Notes: generated from the letters alone by a model not told the origin. A DNA stretch of 64,000 nt from Halomonas denitrificans (GCF_003056305.1 NZ_PYVX01000001.1:124001-188000), one strand, 5' to 3'. Positions 39,784 to 49,111 are shown, counted from the stretch's first letter. Program-made: numbers and translations.

Positions 39784-41879
39784 TGCATCCCCCTTCCCGC
39801 CAGGCGTCGCCGCGGCTGTCGCTGGCCCTGCTCCTCGGCCTGGCGGCCGCCACCACGAGCCACGCGGCCAGTCCCGGGCGCAGCGATTTCGGCGACACCG
39901 GCCTGATGCAGACCCCCACGGCCCGCATGCCGCCCCTCGGCCATGCCGCCCTGACCCTGTCCCGAACCGCGCCCTACCGACGCTACAACCTGTTCTTCCA
40001 GCCCACGGACTGGCTGGAGGCCGGCTTTCGCTATGTGGAGATCGAGAACCGCCAGTACCTGGCCGCCGACGAGGACCGCAACAACCTCGACAAGGGGCTC
40101 GACCTCAAGCTGCGCCTGCTGGAGGAGAGCCGCTACCGGCCGCAGCTGGCCATCGGGGTGCGAGACGTGGCGGGCACCGGGCTGTTCGGTGCCGAGTACC
40201 TGGTGGCCAGCAAGCGCTGGCACGACCTGGATGTCAGCATGGGACTGGGCTGGGGCTACCTGGGCAACCAGGCGGACCTCGCCAATCCCCTGGGCCACGC
40301 CTTCGATCGTTTCAACAGCCGCGACGGCTTCAGTGCGGGAGGCGACGGGGGCTCGATCAGCGTGTCCCGGCTGTTCAGCGGTCCCGCCGCGCTGTTCGGC
40401 GGCATCGAGTACCAGACCCCCTGGGACCCGCTGGTGCTGCAGCTCGAGGTCGAGGGCAACGACTACCAGCAGGAGCCCCAGCGCAACGACCAGGCCCAGG
40501 ACAGTCGCGTCAACCTGGGGGCCCGCCTTCGCCTGACCGACAGCATCGAGCTGCATGCGGGCTGGGAGCGCGGCAATACCGCCATGCTCGGCGTCAGCTT
40601 CTCCACCAACCTGGCGACCCTCTCGCAGGCCAAGCGCGACCCGCAGCCGGTTCGCCTGGCCAGTGCGCCGGCGGAGCATGACGGGGACTGGCAGGGGTTG
40701 AACCGGGCCATGGAGGAGAATGCCGGCATCCGGGTGCACCGCCTGCGCCAGGCGGGCGACGAGGTGACCGTGGAGGGTAGCCCGACCCGCTACCCGTCCC
40801 TCGCCGAGAGCGAGTTTCGCGCCGGGCGCCTGCTCCACAACCGGCTGGGGCGCGAGGTCGAGACCTTCCGGTTCCGCTGGGAGCAGCGCGGCATGGCGCT
40901 TCGGGAGAGCGTGCATGACCGACAGGCATTGACCGGGGCGGTACGCTCGGCGAGCCACCGTGTCGAGCATCGCCACGGCCTCTATGCCCATGGCGCCCTG
41001 ACGCCGGCACGCGGCGAGGTGCTGTTCGAGAACGACCCCCGAGGACTCTCCTACCGCCTGGGGCCCATGCTCGAGCAGAACTTCGGCGGGCCGGACGGCT
41101 ATCTCTATCGGATCTCGGCCAGCCTGGATGCGGAATACCGCAGCAGCCAGAACGGCTGGTTCAGCGGCAGCGTGGCCTACGGCCTGGCCGACAACCTCGA
41201 GAACTACGACTATATCGCCGACTCGGACCTGCCGCGGGTGCGCACCCATATCGGCGACTACCTGGCGGAAACCGACGTGGGCCTGACCAACCTGCAGTAC
41301 ACCCACACGGCGCGACTGGACGACGACTGGTACGCGATGGGCTACGGCGGGATCCTCGAGACCATGTACGCCGGGGTGGGCGGCGAGGTGCTGTACCGCC
41401 CCTTCGACAGCGACCTCGCCATCGGCCTGGACCTCAACTGGGTGCGCCAGCGGGCCTTCGACCAGGGGTTCGGTTTGCGCGACTACCGCACCTGGACCGG
41501 GCACCTGACCGGCTACTGGCAGACCGGCATCGAGGACACCCTGGCCAAGGTCAGCGTGGGGCGCTACCTGGCCGGCGACCTGGGGGCGACCTTCGACCTG
41601 TCGCGGGCGTTCGACTCGGGCGTCAGGCTCGGGGGCTGGGCCACCTTCACGGACGCCGGCAGCGACTATGGCGAGGGCAGCTTCGACAAGGGCATCTACG
41701 TCTCGCTGCCCCTCAACGCCTTCTTCGTGAACTCGACCCGCGAGCGCGCCAATATCGCCTGGCAGCCACTGACGCGGGACGGCGGCGCCCGCCTGGGACG
41801 CCGCTTCGGCCTCTACGGCCTGACCCGCGAACGCGACATGGCGCGCTACTGGGAGGACTACGACGCGGCACTGCCCTGA
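39780..41879 (+). CDS. YjbH/GfcD-family outer-membrane beta-barrel protein
   Basis: This 699-residue precursor (E. coli YjbH is close to this length) starts with a signal (LSLALLLGLAAATTSHAAS) followed by the family signature GRSDFGDTGLMQTPTARMPPLG, then many alternating strands such as YRRYNLFFQPTDWLEAGFRYVEI and QLAIGVRDVAGTGLFGAEY. GfcD/YjbH are proposed polysaccharide secretion barrels. The final segment ends KGIYVSLPLNAF...RYWEDYDAALP, a strand-rich C terminus. It overlaps the YjbG-like gene by four bases. Divergent wza-wzb-wzc supply the other half of the gfc-etp-etk set found in one operon in E. coli. Confidence 0.88.
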   Translation: MMHPPSRQASPRLSLALLLGLAAATTSHAASPGRSDFGDTGLMQTPTARMPPLGHAALTLSRTAPYRRYNLFFQPTDWLEAGFRYVEIENRQYLAADEDRNNLDKGLDLKLRLLEESRYRPQLAIGVRDVAGTGLFGAEYLVASKRWHDLDVSMGLGWGYLGNQADLANPLGHAFDRFNSRDGFSAGGDGGSISVSRLFSGPAALFGGIEYQTPWDPLVLQLEVEGNDYQQEPQRNDQAQDSRVNLGARLRLTDSIELHAGWERGNTAMLGVSFSTNLATLSQAKRDPQPVRLASAPAEHDGDWQGLNRAMEENAGIRVHRLRQAGDEVTVEGSPTRYPSLAESEFRAGRLLHNRLGREVETFRFRWEQRGMALRESVHDRQALTGAVRSASHRVEHRHGLYAHGALTPARGEVLFENDPRGLSYRLGPMLEQNFGGPDGYLYRISASLDAEYRSSQNGWFSGSVAYGLADNLENYDYIADSDLPRVRTHIGDYLAETDVGLTNLQYTHTARLDDDWYAMGYGGILETMYAGVGGEVLYRPFDSDLAIGLDLNWVRQRAFDQGFGLRDYRTWTGHLTGYWQTGIEDTLAKVSVGRYLAGDLGATFDLSRAFDSGVRLGGWATFTDAGSDYGEGSFDKGIYVSLPLNAFFVNSTRERANIAWQPLTRDGGARLGRRFGLYGLTRERDMARYWEDYDAALP

Positions 41880-41921
41880 GTCTCTCGGCCGCGCCGTCGG
41901 GCGGGCCGGCCACGTCGGCCA

Positions 41922-43202
41922 TCACACCGCGGCGGGACGCGGGCGATAGAGGGCCCACAGCATGGCCAGCCAGGCGGCATAGGTCGCAAGCCCCGCGGGA
42001 TAGGCGAGGAAGCTGTAGGTCAGACCGAAATCGATGAAGGCGACGGGGAGCAGGGTGCCGGCGATGGCCAGCGAACGCTGGCGGGGGCAGGCGGCACGAA
42101 TCCCTCGGGCGAACAGCCACAGCGGGGTGACATACAGGGCCAGCAGCGCCACCAGGCCGGGAACCCCGCGCTTGACCCAGGCATCCAGCACGTCGTTGTG
42201 AGAATGCCAGAAGCGCCCCAACTCGGGATCCAGCTCCCCCTCCCGGATCAACCGGGCCTTGCCGGCTCGGTACCCCTCATTGCCCCACCCCCGCCAGGGT
42301 CGCTCGGCGATCAGGGCCAGAGAGCCCCGCCACAGCTCGAGTCGCGCACTGACCGAGGTCATCTCCTCGTCCCCCTGGAGATACCGCTGCAGGCTGGACA
42401 CGGCATGGTCGACCCTCGCCTGGACACCGGTCTGGGGCACGACATAGAGGGCGATTGTCATCGCCAGCAGGCCGCCCATCCCGATCAGCCGCCAGCGTCG
42501 CGCCACTCGCCGCCCCTGACCGCGATAGATCACCCACAGGGCCAGCGGCACGCCGATCCAGCCTCCCCGGGAACCGGAGAGCAGGGAGGCCAGGAGGCCG
42601 CCGAAGGCGCCCCCCGCCAGCAGCGGGAGCCAGAGGTGACGGCGGACCCGGGGCCAGGCCCACACCAGCCCGGCCAGACAGCTGAGGCCGGTCAGCAGGG
42701 CCAGGTTGCCGAAGAGGATGGCATGCAGTGGCTCGTGGCCATCGGCACGCAGCACGCCGTCGGCCAGTCGCTGCCACAGCGCCCAGGCACCGGCGCCAAT
42801 GCCCCCCAGCGCCATGCCGATCCACAGCCAGCCGATCGCCGGCGTCAACCGACACAGCAACACCAGCAGCGTCAGCCCCATGCCGATGGAGGCAGCGCCG
42901 CCCAGTGCATCGCCGGCCTCGCCTTCCCAGAGGCCGGCCACCAACCAGATGCCCCCCTGCAGCACGAGGGCCAGCATCAACCGTCGGTCCCGACGCCCCC
43001 AGTCCATCGCCGCTCGCCCCGGCCATAGACAGCACAGGCCGACGACCGCCAGCAGACCCGGCACCAGGAAATAGCCCCGGGGTACCAGCAGCAGCCCGAT
43101 CCAGAACCCCGCCACGCCGACGCCCACCGCGGTGCGTCGCCCGCCGCCTCCCCGCGGCCAAGCGACCTCCCCTCCGGACGGCGACAGGCCTCGCTCTTCC
43201 AT
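41922..43202 (-). CDS. O-antigen ligase-like membrane protein (WaaL/Wzy_C family)
   Basis: A 426-residue protein with about twelve hydrophobic segments and the Wzy_C landmarks LASLLSGSRGGWIGVPLAL and, in the large periplasmic loop, AERPWRGWGNEGYRAGKARL followed by FWHSHNDVLDAWVKRGVPGL. These histidine/arginine motifs are those of O-antigen ligases and some polymerases. AAGGGAG precedes the ATG at 43202. It converges with the YjbH-like gene and is separate from the main operon, so it may attach the finished polymer to lipid A-core or to another acceptor, while the gene at 23469 polymerises. Which is which cannot be told from sequence. Confidence 0.8.
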   Translation of the reverse strand: MEERGLSPSGGEVAWPRGGGGRRTAVGVGVAGFWIGLLLVPRGYFLVPGLLAVVGLCCLWPGRAAMDWGRRDRRLMLALVLQGGIWLVAGLWEGEAGDALGGAASIGMGLTLLVLLCRLTPAIGWLWIGMALGGIGAGAWALWQRLADGVLRADGHEPLHAILFGNLALLTGLSCLAGLVWAWPRVRRHLWLPLLAGGAFGGLLASLLSGSRGGWIGVPLALWVIYRGQGRRVARRWRLIGMGGLLAMTIALYVVPQTGVQARVDHAVSSLQRYLQGDEEMTSVSARLELWRGSLALIAERPWRGWGNEGYRAGKARLIREGELDPELGRFWHSHNDVLDAWVKRGVPGLVALLALYVTPLWLFARGIRAACPRQRSLAIAGTLLPVAFIDFGLTYSFLAYPAGLATYAAWLAMLWALYRPRPAAV

Positions 43203-43260
43203 GCTGGTTCTCCCTTCCCGGATCACGTCTCTCGATGTTGCAGCGGCTATGACCACGGCC

Positions 43261-43279
43261 GGCGTGAAAGGATCACGCC
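43261..43279. promoter_or_regulatory. GGCGTGA-N5-TCACGCC palindrome between divergent waaL-like and azlC genes
   Basis: GGCGTGA (43261-43267) and TCACGCC (43273-43279) are exact inverted arms. The site lies 60 bases before the ligase-like gene start on its promoter side and 170 bases before azlC, in a 248-base gap that otherwise shows nothing. Operator or leader hairpin; regulator unknown. Confidence 0.4.
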
Positions 43280-43450
43280 AGGGGCATGACGCTTGCCCTC
43301 AGGCCCGGTGCCCGCTGGCACCGCGACGCCACAACAAGTTATTCTAATTCCCCGTGATTCATCAGCAGTCTGAACCGTCAGGAGAGTCGCCGGCAGGGAA
43401 ATCGTTCACGGGGACGGTCCCGGGCGAACACGCACACAAGGAGGAGCTGC

Positions 43451-44152
43451 ATGGGCAAGCGCCATGCCTGGCATGAGGCCAGCGTCACGACCCTGCCGGT
43501 GATGTTTGGCTACCTGCCGCTGGGCGCGGCCTTCGGCATCCTCGCCATCGAGGTCGGCGTCCCCGTCTGGGGCGCGCTGCTGATGTCGCTGGTGATCTAC
43601 GCCGGGGCCGGCCAGTTCCTCGCCGTGGCGCTGCTCGCCGCCGGGGCGGGCCTGGTGGAGGTGGCGGTGGCCACCCTGATGCTCAACTCCCGCCATCTCT
43701 TCTACGGCCTCTCACTGCTCAAGCGCTTCCAGGGGGCCGGCTGGCGCAAGCCCTACCTCATCTTCGCACTGACCGACGAGACCTACTCGCTGCTGACCAC
43801 CCACGGTGGGGAGCGTGGGCTGGACCACGCCCAGGCCTTCCGCCTCAGCCTGCTCAACCAGCTCTGGTGGGTGCTGGGCAGCGCGGCGGGCGTGCTGATC
43901 GGCACCACCCTGGCCTTCGACAGCCGCGGCATCGAGTTCGCCCTGACGGCGCTGTTCATCGTGCTGACCCTGGAGCAGGCCCGGCGGCTGCGCCAGTGGC
44001 TGCCCTTCGCCATCGCCCTGGCCACCGGCCTCGGCGCCGTGGCGCTGCTGCCCGACCGCCACCTGCTGCTGGGCGCCATCGGCGCCACCACCCTGGTGCT
44101 GCTGGCCGATCACCGCCGCCGTCAGTCACACCGCGAGGCCCTGACCCCATGA
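43451..44152 (+). CDS. azlC: AzlC-family branched-chain amino acid exporter, large subunit
   Basis: The 233-residue membrane protein shows the AzlC/YgaZ signature near the N terminus (VMFGYLPLGAAFGILAIEVG), LIYAGAGQFLAV-type helix and the conserved LMLNSRHLFYGLSL, with ALTDETYSL further on. Together with AzlD it exports branched-chain amino acids (4-azaleucine resistance in Bacillus, valine export by YgaZH in E. coli). AAGGAGGAG lies before the ATG. It overlaps azlD by four bases. Confidence 0.92.
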   Translation: MGKRHAWHEASVTTLPVMFGYLPLGAAFGILAIEVGVPVWGALLMSLVIYAGAGQFLAVALLAAGAGLVEVAVATLMLNSRHLFYGLSLLKRFQGAGWRKPYLIFALTDETYSLLTTHGGERGLDHAQAFRLSLLNQLWWVLGSAAGVLIGTTLAFDSRGIEFALTALFIVLTLEQARRLRQWLPFAIALATGLGAVALLPDRHLLLGAIGATTLVLLADHRRRQSHREALTP

Positions 44153-44496
44153 GCACCGCCGAGCTGCTGACCTTCATCGCCGTGTGCGCCGCGGCGACCT
44201 TCGCCACCCGCGTGCTGCCGTTCGTGGCCCTCGCCCGCCAGGCGGAACATCCGCTGATCCTGCACCTGGGGCGCTACCTGCCGCCGGCGGTGATGATGAT
44301 CCTGGTGATCTACGCCCTGCGCGACTTCCGTCCCCTGACCGACGGCCGCCTCAACGCCGCCCCCGACGGCTGGCCGCTGATCCTCGCCTCGCTGGCCGTG
44401 GTGGGGCTGCACCTGTGGCGGCGCCACGCCCTGCTGTCGATCGCAGGGGGGACCGGCGCCTACATGGCCATGGTGCAGCTGGGCTGGACCCCGTAA
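44149..44496 (+). CDS. azlD: AzlD-family branched-chain amino acid exporter, small subunit
   Basis: The 115-residue partner has four predicted helices and the family motif ATFATRVLPFVAL near the start, plus RYLPPAVMMILVIYALRD. The start codon is in the azlC stop (ATGA), typical of this obligate pair. No regulator of the Lrp/AsnC type is adjacent. Confidence 0.9.
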   Translation: MSTAELLTFIAVCAAATFATRVLPFVALARQAEHPLILHLGRYLPPAVMMILVIYALRDFRPLTDGRLNAAPDGWPLILASLAVVGLHLWRRHALLSIAGGTGAYMAMVQLGWTP

Positions 44497-44590
44497 GCTG
44501 GGGGGAGGATTTCCCGAGGTTCGTTGATCCAGGGCATTGAGCTCGGCCCGACGACCGGCGAGCATGACGAAAAACTTCAAGGAGACGGTC

Positions 44591-45232
44591 ATGACACGCA
44601 ACATTGCCGACATTCGGCGCGACTATGAGGGCGGCCAGCTGGAGGAGGCGGACGCCCCCGACGAGCCCATGACGCTGTTCGACGAGTGGCTGACCCTGGC
44701 GCTCGACACCGAGGGCAGCGACGGCAACGCCATGACCCTGGCCACCGCCGACAGCCAGGGGCGCCCCCACGCCCGGATCGTGCTGCTCAAGGGCACTGAC
44801 GAGAAGGGCATGGTGTTCTTCACCAACTACCACAGCCACAAGGGCAGCGAGCTCGCCAACGTGCCCCACGCCTCGCTGGTGTTCTGGTGGCCCAGCCTCT
44901 CCCGCCAGGTGCGCGTCGAGGGCCGGGTCGAGCAGGTCAGCCCGGAGGAGTCGGACACCTACTTCGCCAGCCGTCCCCGGGGCAGCCAGCTGGGTGCCTG
45001 GGTCGCCACCCAGAGCGTGGTGATCCCCGATCGCACCTGGCTCGCGGAGCGCGAGCAGCGCTTCGAGCACGCCTACGAGGGCCAGGAGATTCCCCGCCCG
45101 ATCCACTGGGGTGGCTACCGCGTGATCCCCGACATGATCGAGTTCTGGCAGGGCCAGCCGAGCCGACTCCACGACCGCCTGCGCTTTGAGCGTCGCGACG
45201 GCAGCTGGCACCGCTTCCGCCTGGCGCCCTGA
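44591..45232 (+). CDS. pdxH: Pyridoxamine 5'-phosphate oxidase
   Basis: PdxH oxidises pyridoxine or pyridoxamine phosphate to pyridoxal phosphate with FMN and O2. The 213-residue protein is full length: MTLATADSQGRPHARIVLLKG (FMN site), GMVFFTNYHSHKGSELANVPHASLVF, LSRQVRVEGRVEQVSPEESD and the C-terminal signature EFWQGQPSRLHDRLRFER. GGAGACGGTC precedes the ATG at 44591; upstream in-frame ATGs at 44537 and 44564 are poorer. A terminator follows at once. It supplies the cofactor of PglE and WbpE, but this is general metabolism. Confidence 0.97.
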   Translation: MTRNIADIRRDYEGGQLEEADAPDEPMTLFDEWLTLALDTEGSDGNAMTLATADSQGRPHARIVLLKGTDEKGMVFFTNYHSHKGSELANVPHASLVFWWPSLSRQVRVEGRVEQVSPEESDTYFASRPRGSQLGAWVATQSVVIPDRTWLAEREQRFEHAYEGQEIPRPIHWGGYRVIPDMIEFWQGQPSRLHDRLRFERRDGSWHRFRLAP

Positions 45233-45257
45233 GGGCCTCGACCCCGCCTCGACGGAA

Positions 45258-45291
45258 CGCGGCCCCCGCCCAGAGGCGGGGGCCGCGTTTT
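45258..45291. terminator. Terminator after pdxH (convergent junction)
   Basis: A GCGGCCCCCGCC-type arm pairs with GGCGGGGGCCGC over a short loop and is followed by GTTTTG. It lies between convergent pdxH and the acetyltransferase gene and could stop both transcripts. Confidence 0.85.
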
Positions 45292-45316
45292 GTTCATCGG
45301 ATGGCGAGCGCCGGCG

Positions 45317-48064
45317 TCAGTCCGGCTGGCTCTCCAGGCGATGGCGCTGCCACTCGCTCTCCGGCTCGTTGAGGCGCAGCACGGCGTCCACCACCTGCTC
45401 CTCCATGTTGTAGCGCAGGCGAAAGCCCAGGTGCTTCATCAGCGCGCGCATCGGGTGGTTGTCGACCATCACCTTGCCGATCATCTCCAGGGTGCCGACG
45501 CTGCGGCAGTAGCCGATCATCTTGTTCATCAGCAGGCTGCCGATGCCGAGCCCCTGCAGGTCGTCGCGGATGATCACCGAGAACTCGGTGCGGATGTTGT
45601 CGGGATCGTTCCAGACCCGCACCACGCCGAGCATCTCCTGGCTGCCGTCCTCGCCGCGATGCTCGGCGATGAAGGCCATCTGCCGGTCGTAGTTGATGTG
45701 CGAGAGGATCGACAGGTCGCGCTGGGTGAGGTCCGCCTTGTTGTGGAAGTAGCGAAAGCGGATGCTCTCCTCGGAGAGCTGGTCGTGGAAGCGGGTGATC
45801 AGCGGCGCGTCCTCGGCGCGGATCGGGCGCACCTCGACCTTCCAGCCGTTCTTCAGCGTGAACCACTCCCGCAGCTCCTCGGGATAGGGCATGATCGCGA
45901 AGCGCGCCGGGGTGCCGAGGTCCATGGCGAAGTCCACGGCCAGCAGGCCGTCGCGGTTGAGCACCAGCGGGTTGAGCTCCAGCCCGCGCAGCTGCGGCAG
46001 GTCGCTGGCCATCTGAGACAGCGTCACCAGCAGCTCGTAGAGCCGCTCGAGGTCGCGCTCGGGGTGGCTGGAGTGCTCGCGGATCAGCCGTGCCGCGTGG
46101 GTGCGCCCCACCACGTCCGCCGCCAGGCTCATGTTGAGCGGCGGCAGCGCCACCTGGCGGTCGGCCAGGATATTGACCTTGTAGCCGCCGATGCCGAACA
46201 CGATCACCGGCCCGAACACCGGGTCGCGGGTGATGCCGGCGCACAGCTGCATGGAGTGCTTGCCGCGCTGCATGGCCTGCAGGCAGTACTCGTGGATCGC
46301 GACGTCCGGGAACTTCTCGCGCACCCGGTCGCCCAGCCGCCCCACCGCCTCGGCGACTTGCGCCGGGTTCGCCAGGTCCTGGAGCAGGCCGGCGGAGATC
46401 TTGTGGGGGTGCTGGCGGTAGCGGAAGGGTCGACAGTTGCCCTCGTGCACCACCTTGAGGGCCATGGGGCCGTCGAAGTCGGCCGCCGCCTCGGCCGCCT
46501 CCTCCGGGGTCTGGGGATAGCGGCTCGGCGCCACCGGCAGCCCGTAGGCCGCGAGCACCTGCGCCGTCTCGGAGTGGGCGAGGGTCTCGCGCCCCGCGTC
46601 CCGCGCCTCCTCGATCAGCAGCCGGCAGCGCCGGCGGATCTCCGCGGTGGTGGCGAAGGGCAGGCTCGGCGGAATCTCCTGGAGCAGCGCCTGCACGCGC
46701 TGGTAGTCCACCATGTGCATGAAGGCCTTGACCGCCTTCTCCGGGGAGAGATAGGTGGGAATCCCCGCCAGGTTGCATTCGTAGCGCGCCGACAGCGCCT
46801 CATGGAGGCCCATCCAGCTGGTCAGCAGGTTGCGCCGGAAACGCTTGCGGGCGGCGATGATCGCCTGGGCGGTGGTCTTGGAGGGCGCCAGCCGCGTCGG
46901 GGCGTGGACCACCAGCACGGCATCGACGCCTCGGTCGGCCGCGACGATCTCCAGCGCCTCCACCAGCCGCTCCGGGGTCGCGTTGCCGCCCAGGTCCACC
47001 GGGTTCTCGCCGGGCTTGCTCATGTCGAAGTCGTCGCGCCGCAGGGCGTCGCGGGTCTCCTCGCTGAAGGTGGCCAGCCGGCCCCCGGCATTGATCAGCT
47101 TGTCGATGGCGAGCATCGCCGGTCCCAGGCCGTTGGAGACGATGGCCAGGCGATCGCCCTTCAGCGGCTTCATGCGCGACAGCGTCTCCAGGGCATCGAA
47201 CAGCTCGTCGGAGTCGTTGACCCGCACCACCCCCGCCCGGGCGAAGGCGGCGTCGAAGATCTGGTCGCGATTGGCCACGCCGGGCGTCGGCGGAAGGCCC
47301 GAGATGTCGGACTCGGCGGTGCGCCCGCTCTTGATGGCCAGCACCAGGCGGTTGCGCGAGGCGTCGCGCAGCGCGGTCATGAAGTGCTGGGCGTCCATGA
47401 TGCGCTCGAGATGCAGCAGGATCGCCTGGGCCGGCGAGAACTGGTTGATGTAGTCCATCAGGTCGGGCAGCAGCACGTCGACGCTGTCGCCCACCGTGAG
47501 CAGGTGGGAGAAGCCGATGCCGCGACCGGCGGCCCAGTCGATCATGGCGTTGCCGAGCATCCCCGACTGGCCCAGATAGGCCACGCGGCCGGCCTTGACC
47601 GGCTGGCTGGCGTAGGAGGCGTTGAGCTTGCGACCGGGGACGATCAGCCCCATGCACTCGGGGCCGAGCACGCGGATGCCCGAGGCGCGGGCCGCGCCGA
47701 GCATGCGGCTGCGGATCGAGCCCTTGTCGCCGTGGTCGCGGTCGAGGTGGGCGCCGCCGGAGAGCACCAGCGCGGCCTTGACCCCGAAGCGGCCCAGGGA
47801 CTCGATCAGCTTGGGCACCGTCTGGATCGGCGAGCAGATCACCGCCAGATCCGGCACCTCGGGAAGGTGCGACACCCGGTTGACGCAGGGCGCCTCGAAG
47901 ACCGCCTCGTAGCCCTTGGGATTGACCGCCCAGAGGCTGCCGGGAAAGCCGCCCTCGCGAAGGTTGCGGATCACCAGGCCGCCCATGGAGTAGGGCTTCT
48001 CGGACGCCCCGATCACCGCGATGGTGCCGGGCTCGAAGAAGTGACGAAGAAAGCGCGTGCTCAA
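45317..48064 (-). CDS. Protein lysine acetyltransferase of the acyl-CoA synthetase-GNAT (Pat/PatZ) type
   Basis: The 915-residue protein fuses an NDP-forming acyl-CoA synthetase-like body with a C-terminal GNAT domain. The CoA-binding domain opens FFEPGTIAVIGASEKPYSMG; succinyl-CoA-ligase-like domains follow (YLGQSGMLGNAMIDW); the ATP-grasp part lies near 490-690 (GPMALKVVHEGN, GIGGYKVNILAD); GNAT covers about 745-890 (VRPIRAEDAPLITRFHDQL, DDLQGLGIGSLLMNKMIGY). PatZ-type enzymes acetylate and silence acetyl-CoA synthetase and other proteins. I set the start at the TTG at 48064 because a perfect GGAGGT lies six bases upstream and LSTRFLRHFF is the family N terminus; an in-frame GTG at 48100 has no site. 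It diverges from a deacetylase gene. Confidence 0.85.
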   Translation of the reverse strand: MSTRFLRHFFEPGTIAVIGASEKPYSMGGLVIRNLREGGFPGSLWAVNPKGYEAVFEAPCVNRVSHLPEVPDLAVICSPIQTVPKLIESLGRFGVKAALVLSGGAHLDRDHGDKGSIRSRMLGAARASGIRVLGPECMGLIVPGRKLNASYASQPVKAGRVAYLGQSGMLGNAMIDWAAGRGIGFSHLLTVGDSVDVLLPDLMDYINQFSPAQAILLHLERIMDAQHFMTALRDASRNRLVLAIKSGRTAESDISGLPPTPGVANRDQIFDAAFARAGVVRVNDSDELFDALETLSRMKPLKGDRLAIVSNGLGPAMLAIDKLINAGGRLATFSEETRDALRRDDFDMSKPGENPVDLGGNATPERLVEALEIVAADRGVDAVLVVHAPTRLAPSKTTAQAIIAARKRFRRNLLTSWMGLHEALSARYECNLAGIPTYLSPEKAVKAFMHMVDYQRVQALLQEIPPSLPFATTAEIRRRCRLLIEEARDAGRETLAHSETAQVLAAYGLPVAPSRYPQTPEEAAEAAADFDGPMALKVVHEGNCRPFRYRQHPHKISAGLLQDLANPAQVAEAVGRLGDRVREKFPDVAIHEYCLQAMQRGKHSMQLCAGITRDPVFGPVIVFGIGGYKVNILADRQVALPPLNMSLAADVVGRTHAARLIREHSSHPERDLERLYELLVTLSQMASDLPQLRGLELNPLVLNRDGLLAVDFAMDLGTPARFAIMPYPEELREWFTLKNGWKVEVRPIRAEDAPLITRFHDQLSEESIRFRYFHNKADLTQRDLSILSHINYDRQMAFIAEHRGEDGSQEMLGVVRVWNDPDNIRTEFSVIIRDDLQGLGIGSLLMNKMIGYCRSVGTLEMIGKVMVDNHPMRALMKHLGFRLRYNMEEQVVDAVLRLNEPESEWQRHRLESQPD

Positions 48065-48175
48065 GCCAGGACCTCCCTGCGCGGGGGATTGCCCCGTCAC
48101 GTTTACGACTTATGGACACTGTCCGGCAGACGGGGGTCACGATTAAGGTGACTTCAGCCTTTTCGGAGCCAGCGC

Positions 48176-49111
48176 ATGATCACCGCCTACATTACCCACC
48201 CAGACTGCCAGTTGCACCACATGGGGCCCGAACATCCCGAGAGCCCCCTGCGGCTGGACGCCATCCGCGCGCGGCTGATGCGCGCAGGCCTCCTGCAGCA
48301 GACCATGCAGTCCGACGCCAAGGCGGCGACCGAGGAGCAGCTCGCCCGGGTGCACCCCCTGCGCCACCTGCGCGCCCTGGAAAAGTGCGTGCCGGAGCAC
48401 GGCATCGTCACCCTGGACAGCGACACCATGATGAACCCCGACAGCCTCACGGCGGCCAAGGTGGCCGCCGGCGCGGTTGTGCGGGGGGTCGATCAGGTGT
48501 TTCGCCGTCAGGCCGACAACGTCTTCTGCGCGGTGCGCCCGCCCGGCCACCATGCCGAGGCCAGCGACGCCATGGGCTTCTGCTTCTACAACAACGTGGC
48601 GGTGGGCGCCGCCCATGCCCGGGCGAAGTACGGGGCGCGCCGGATCGCCATCCTCGACTTCGACGTGCACCAGTGCAACGGCACCATCGACATCTTCAAG
48701 GATGATCCCGAGGTGCTGGTCTGCACCAGCTTCCAGTACCCCTTCTATCCCTGGCGCTACCTGCGCAGCGAATGGCAGAACGTGGTCAACACGCCGCTGC
48801 CGAGCGGCACCGACAGCGCCGCCTTCCGTCGCGCCATCGAGGACGACTGGTTGCCCGCCCTGCACGCCTTCAAGCCCGATATCGTGCTGGTCTCGGCGGG
48901 CTTCGACGCCCACCGCGAGGATCCCATGGCGGAGCTCTGCCTGGAGGACGACGACTTCTACTGGGTCACCCACCTGGCACTGGAGATCGCCGCCCTGTAC
49001 GCCGACGGCCGCCTGGTCTCTGTGCTGGAGGGCGGCTACGACCCGGACGCCCTGGGGCGCAGCGCCGAGGCCCACCTCACTGCCCTGCTCGGCCTGCCGT
49101 ACGGCGCCTGA
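48176..49111 (+). CDS. Histone deacetylase-family protein (AcuC/AphA superfamily)
   Basis: A 311-residue zinc amidohydrolase of the histone-deacetylase superfamily. The zinc and catalytic residues are present: H125-H126 in RPPGHHAEASDAMGFC, D161/D163/H165 in ILDFDVHQCNGTIDIF (HQCNG instead of the commoner HHGNG), the FDAH of SAGFDAHREDPM, and LEGGYD near the end. Members deacetylate lysine, acetylpolyamines or related amides. Its divergence from the PatZ-like acetyltransferase, with only 111 bases between, suggests reversible protein acetylation as a shared theme. CGGAG lies upstream of the ATG. Confidence 0.9.
   Translation: MITAYITHPDCQLHHMGPEHPESPLRLDAIRARLMRAGLLQQTMQSDAKAATEEQLARVHPLRHLRALEKCVPEHGIVTLDSDTMMNPDSLTAAKVAAGAVVRGVDQVFRRQADNVFCAVRPPGHHAEASDAMGFCFYNNVAVGAAHARAKYGARRIAILDFDVHQCNGTIDIFKDDPEVLVCTSFQYPFYPWRYLRSEWQNVVNTPLPSGTDSAAFRRAIEDDWLPALHAFKPDIVLVSAGFDAHREDPMAELCLEDDDFYWVTHLALEIAALYADGRLVSVLEGGYDPDALGRSAEAHLTALLGLPYGA

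Noticed and set aside
43203..43450. Search for a small gene or RNA in the 248-base gap before azlC
   Set aside because: Only one 7+7 palindrome and a good ribosome site for azlC were found; no tRNA-like fold or credible frame.
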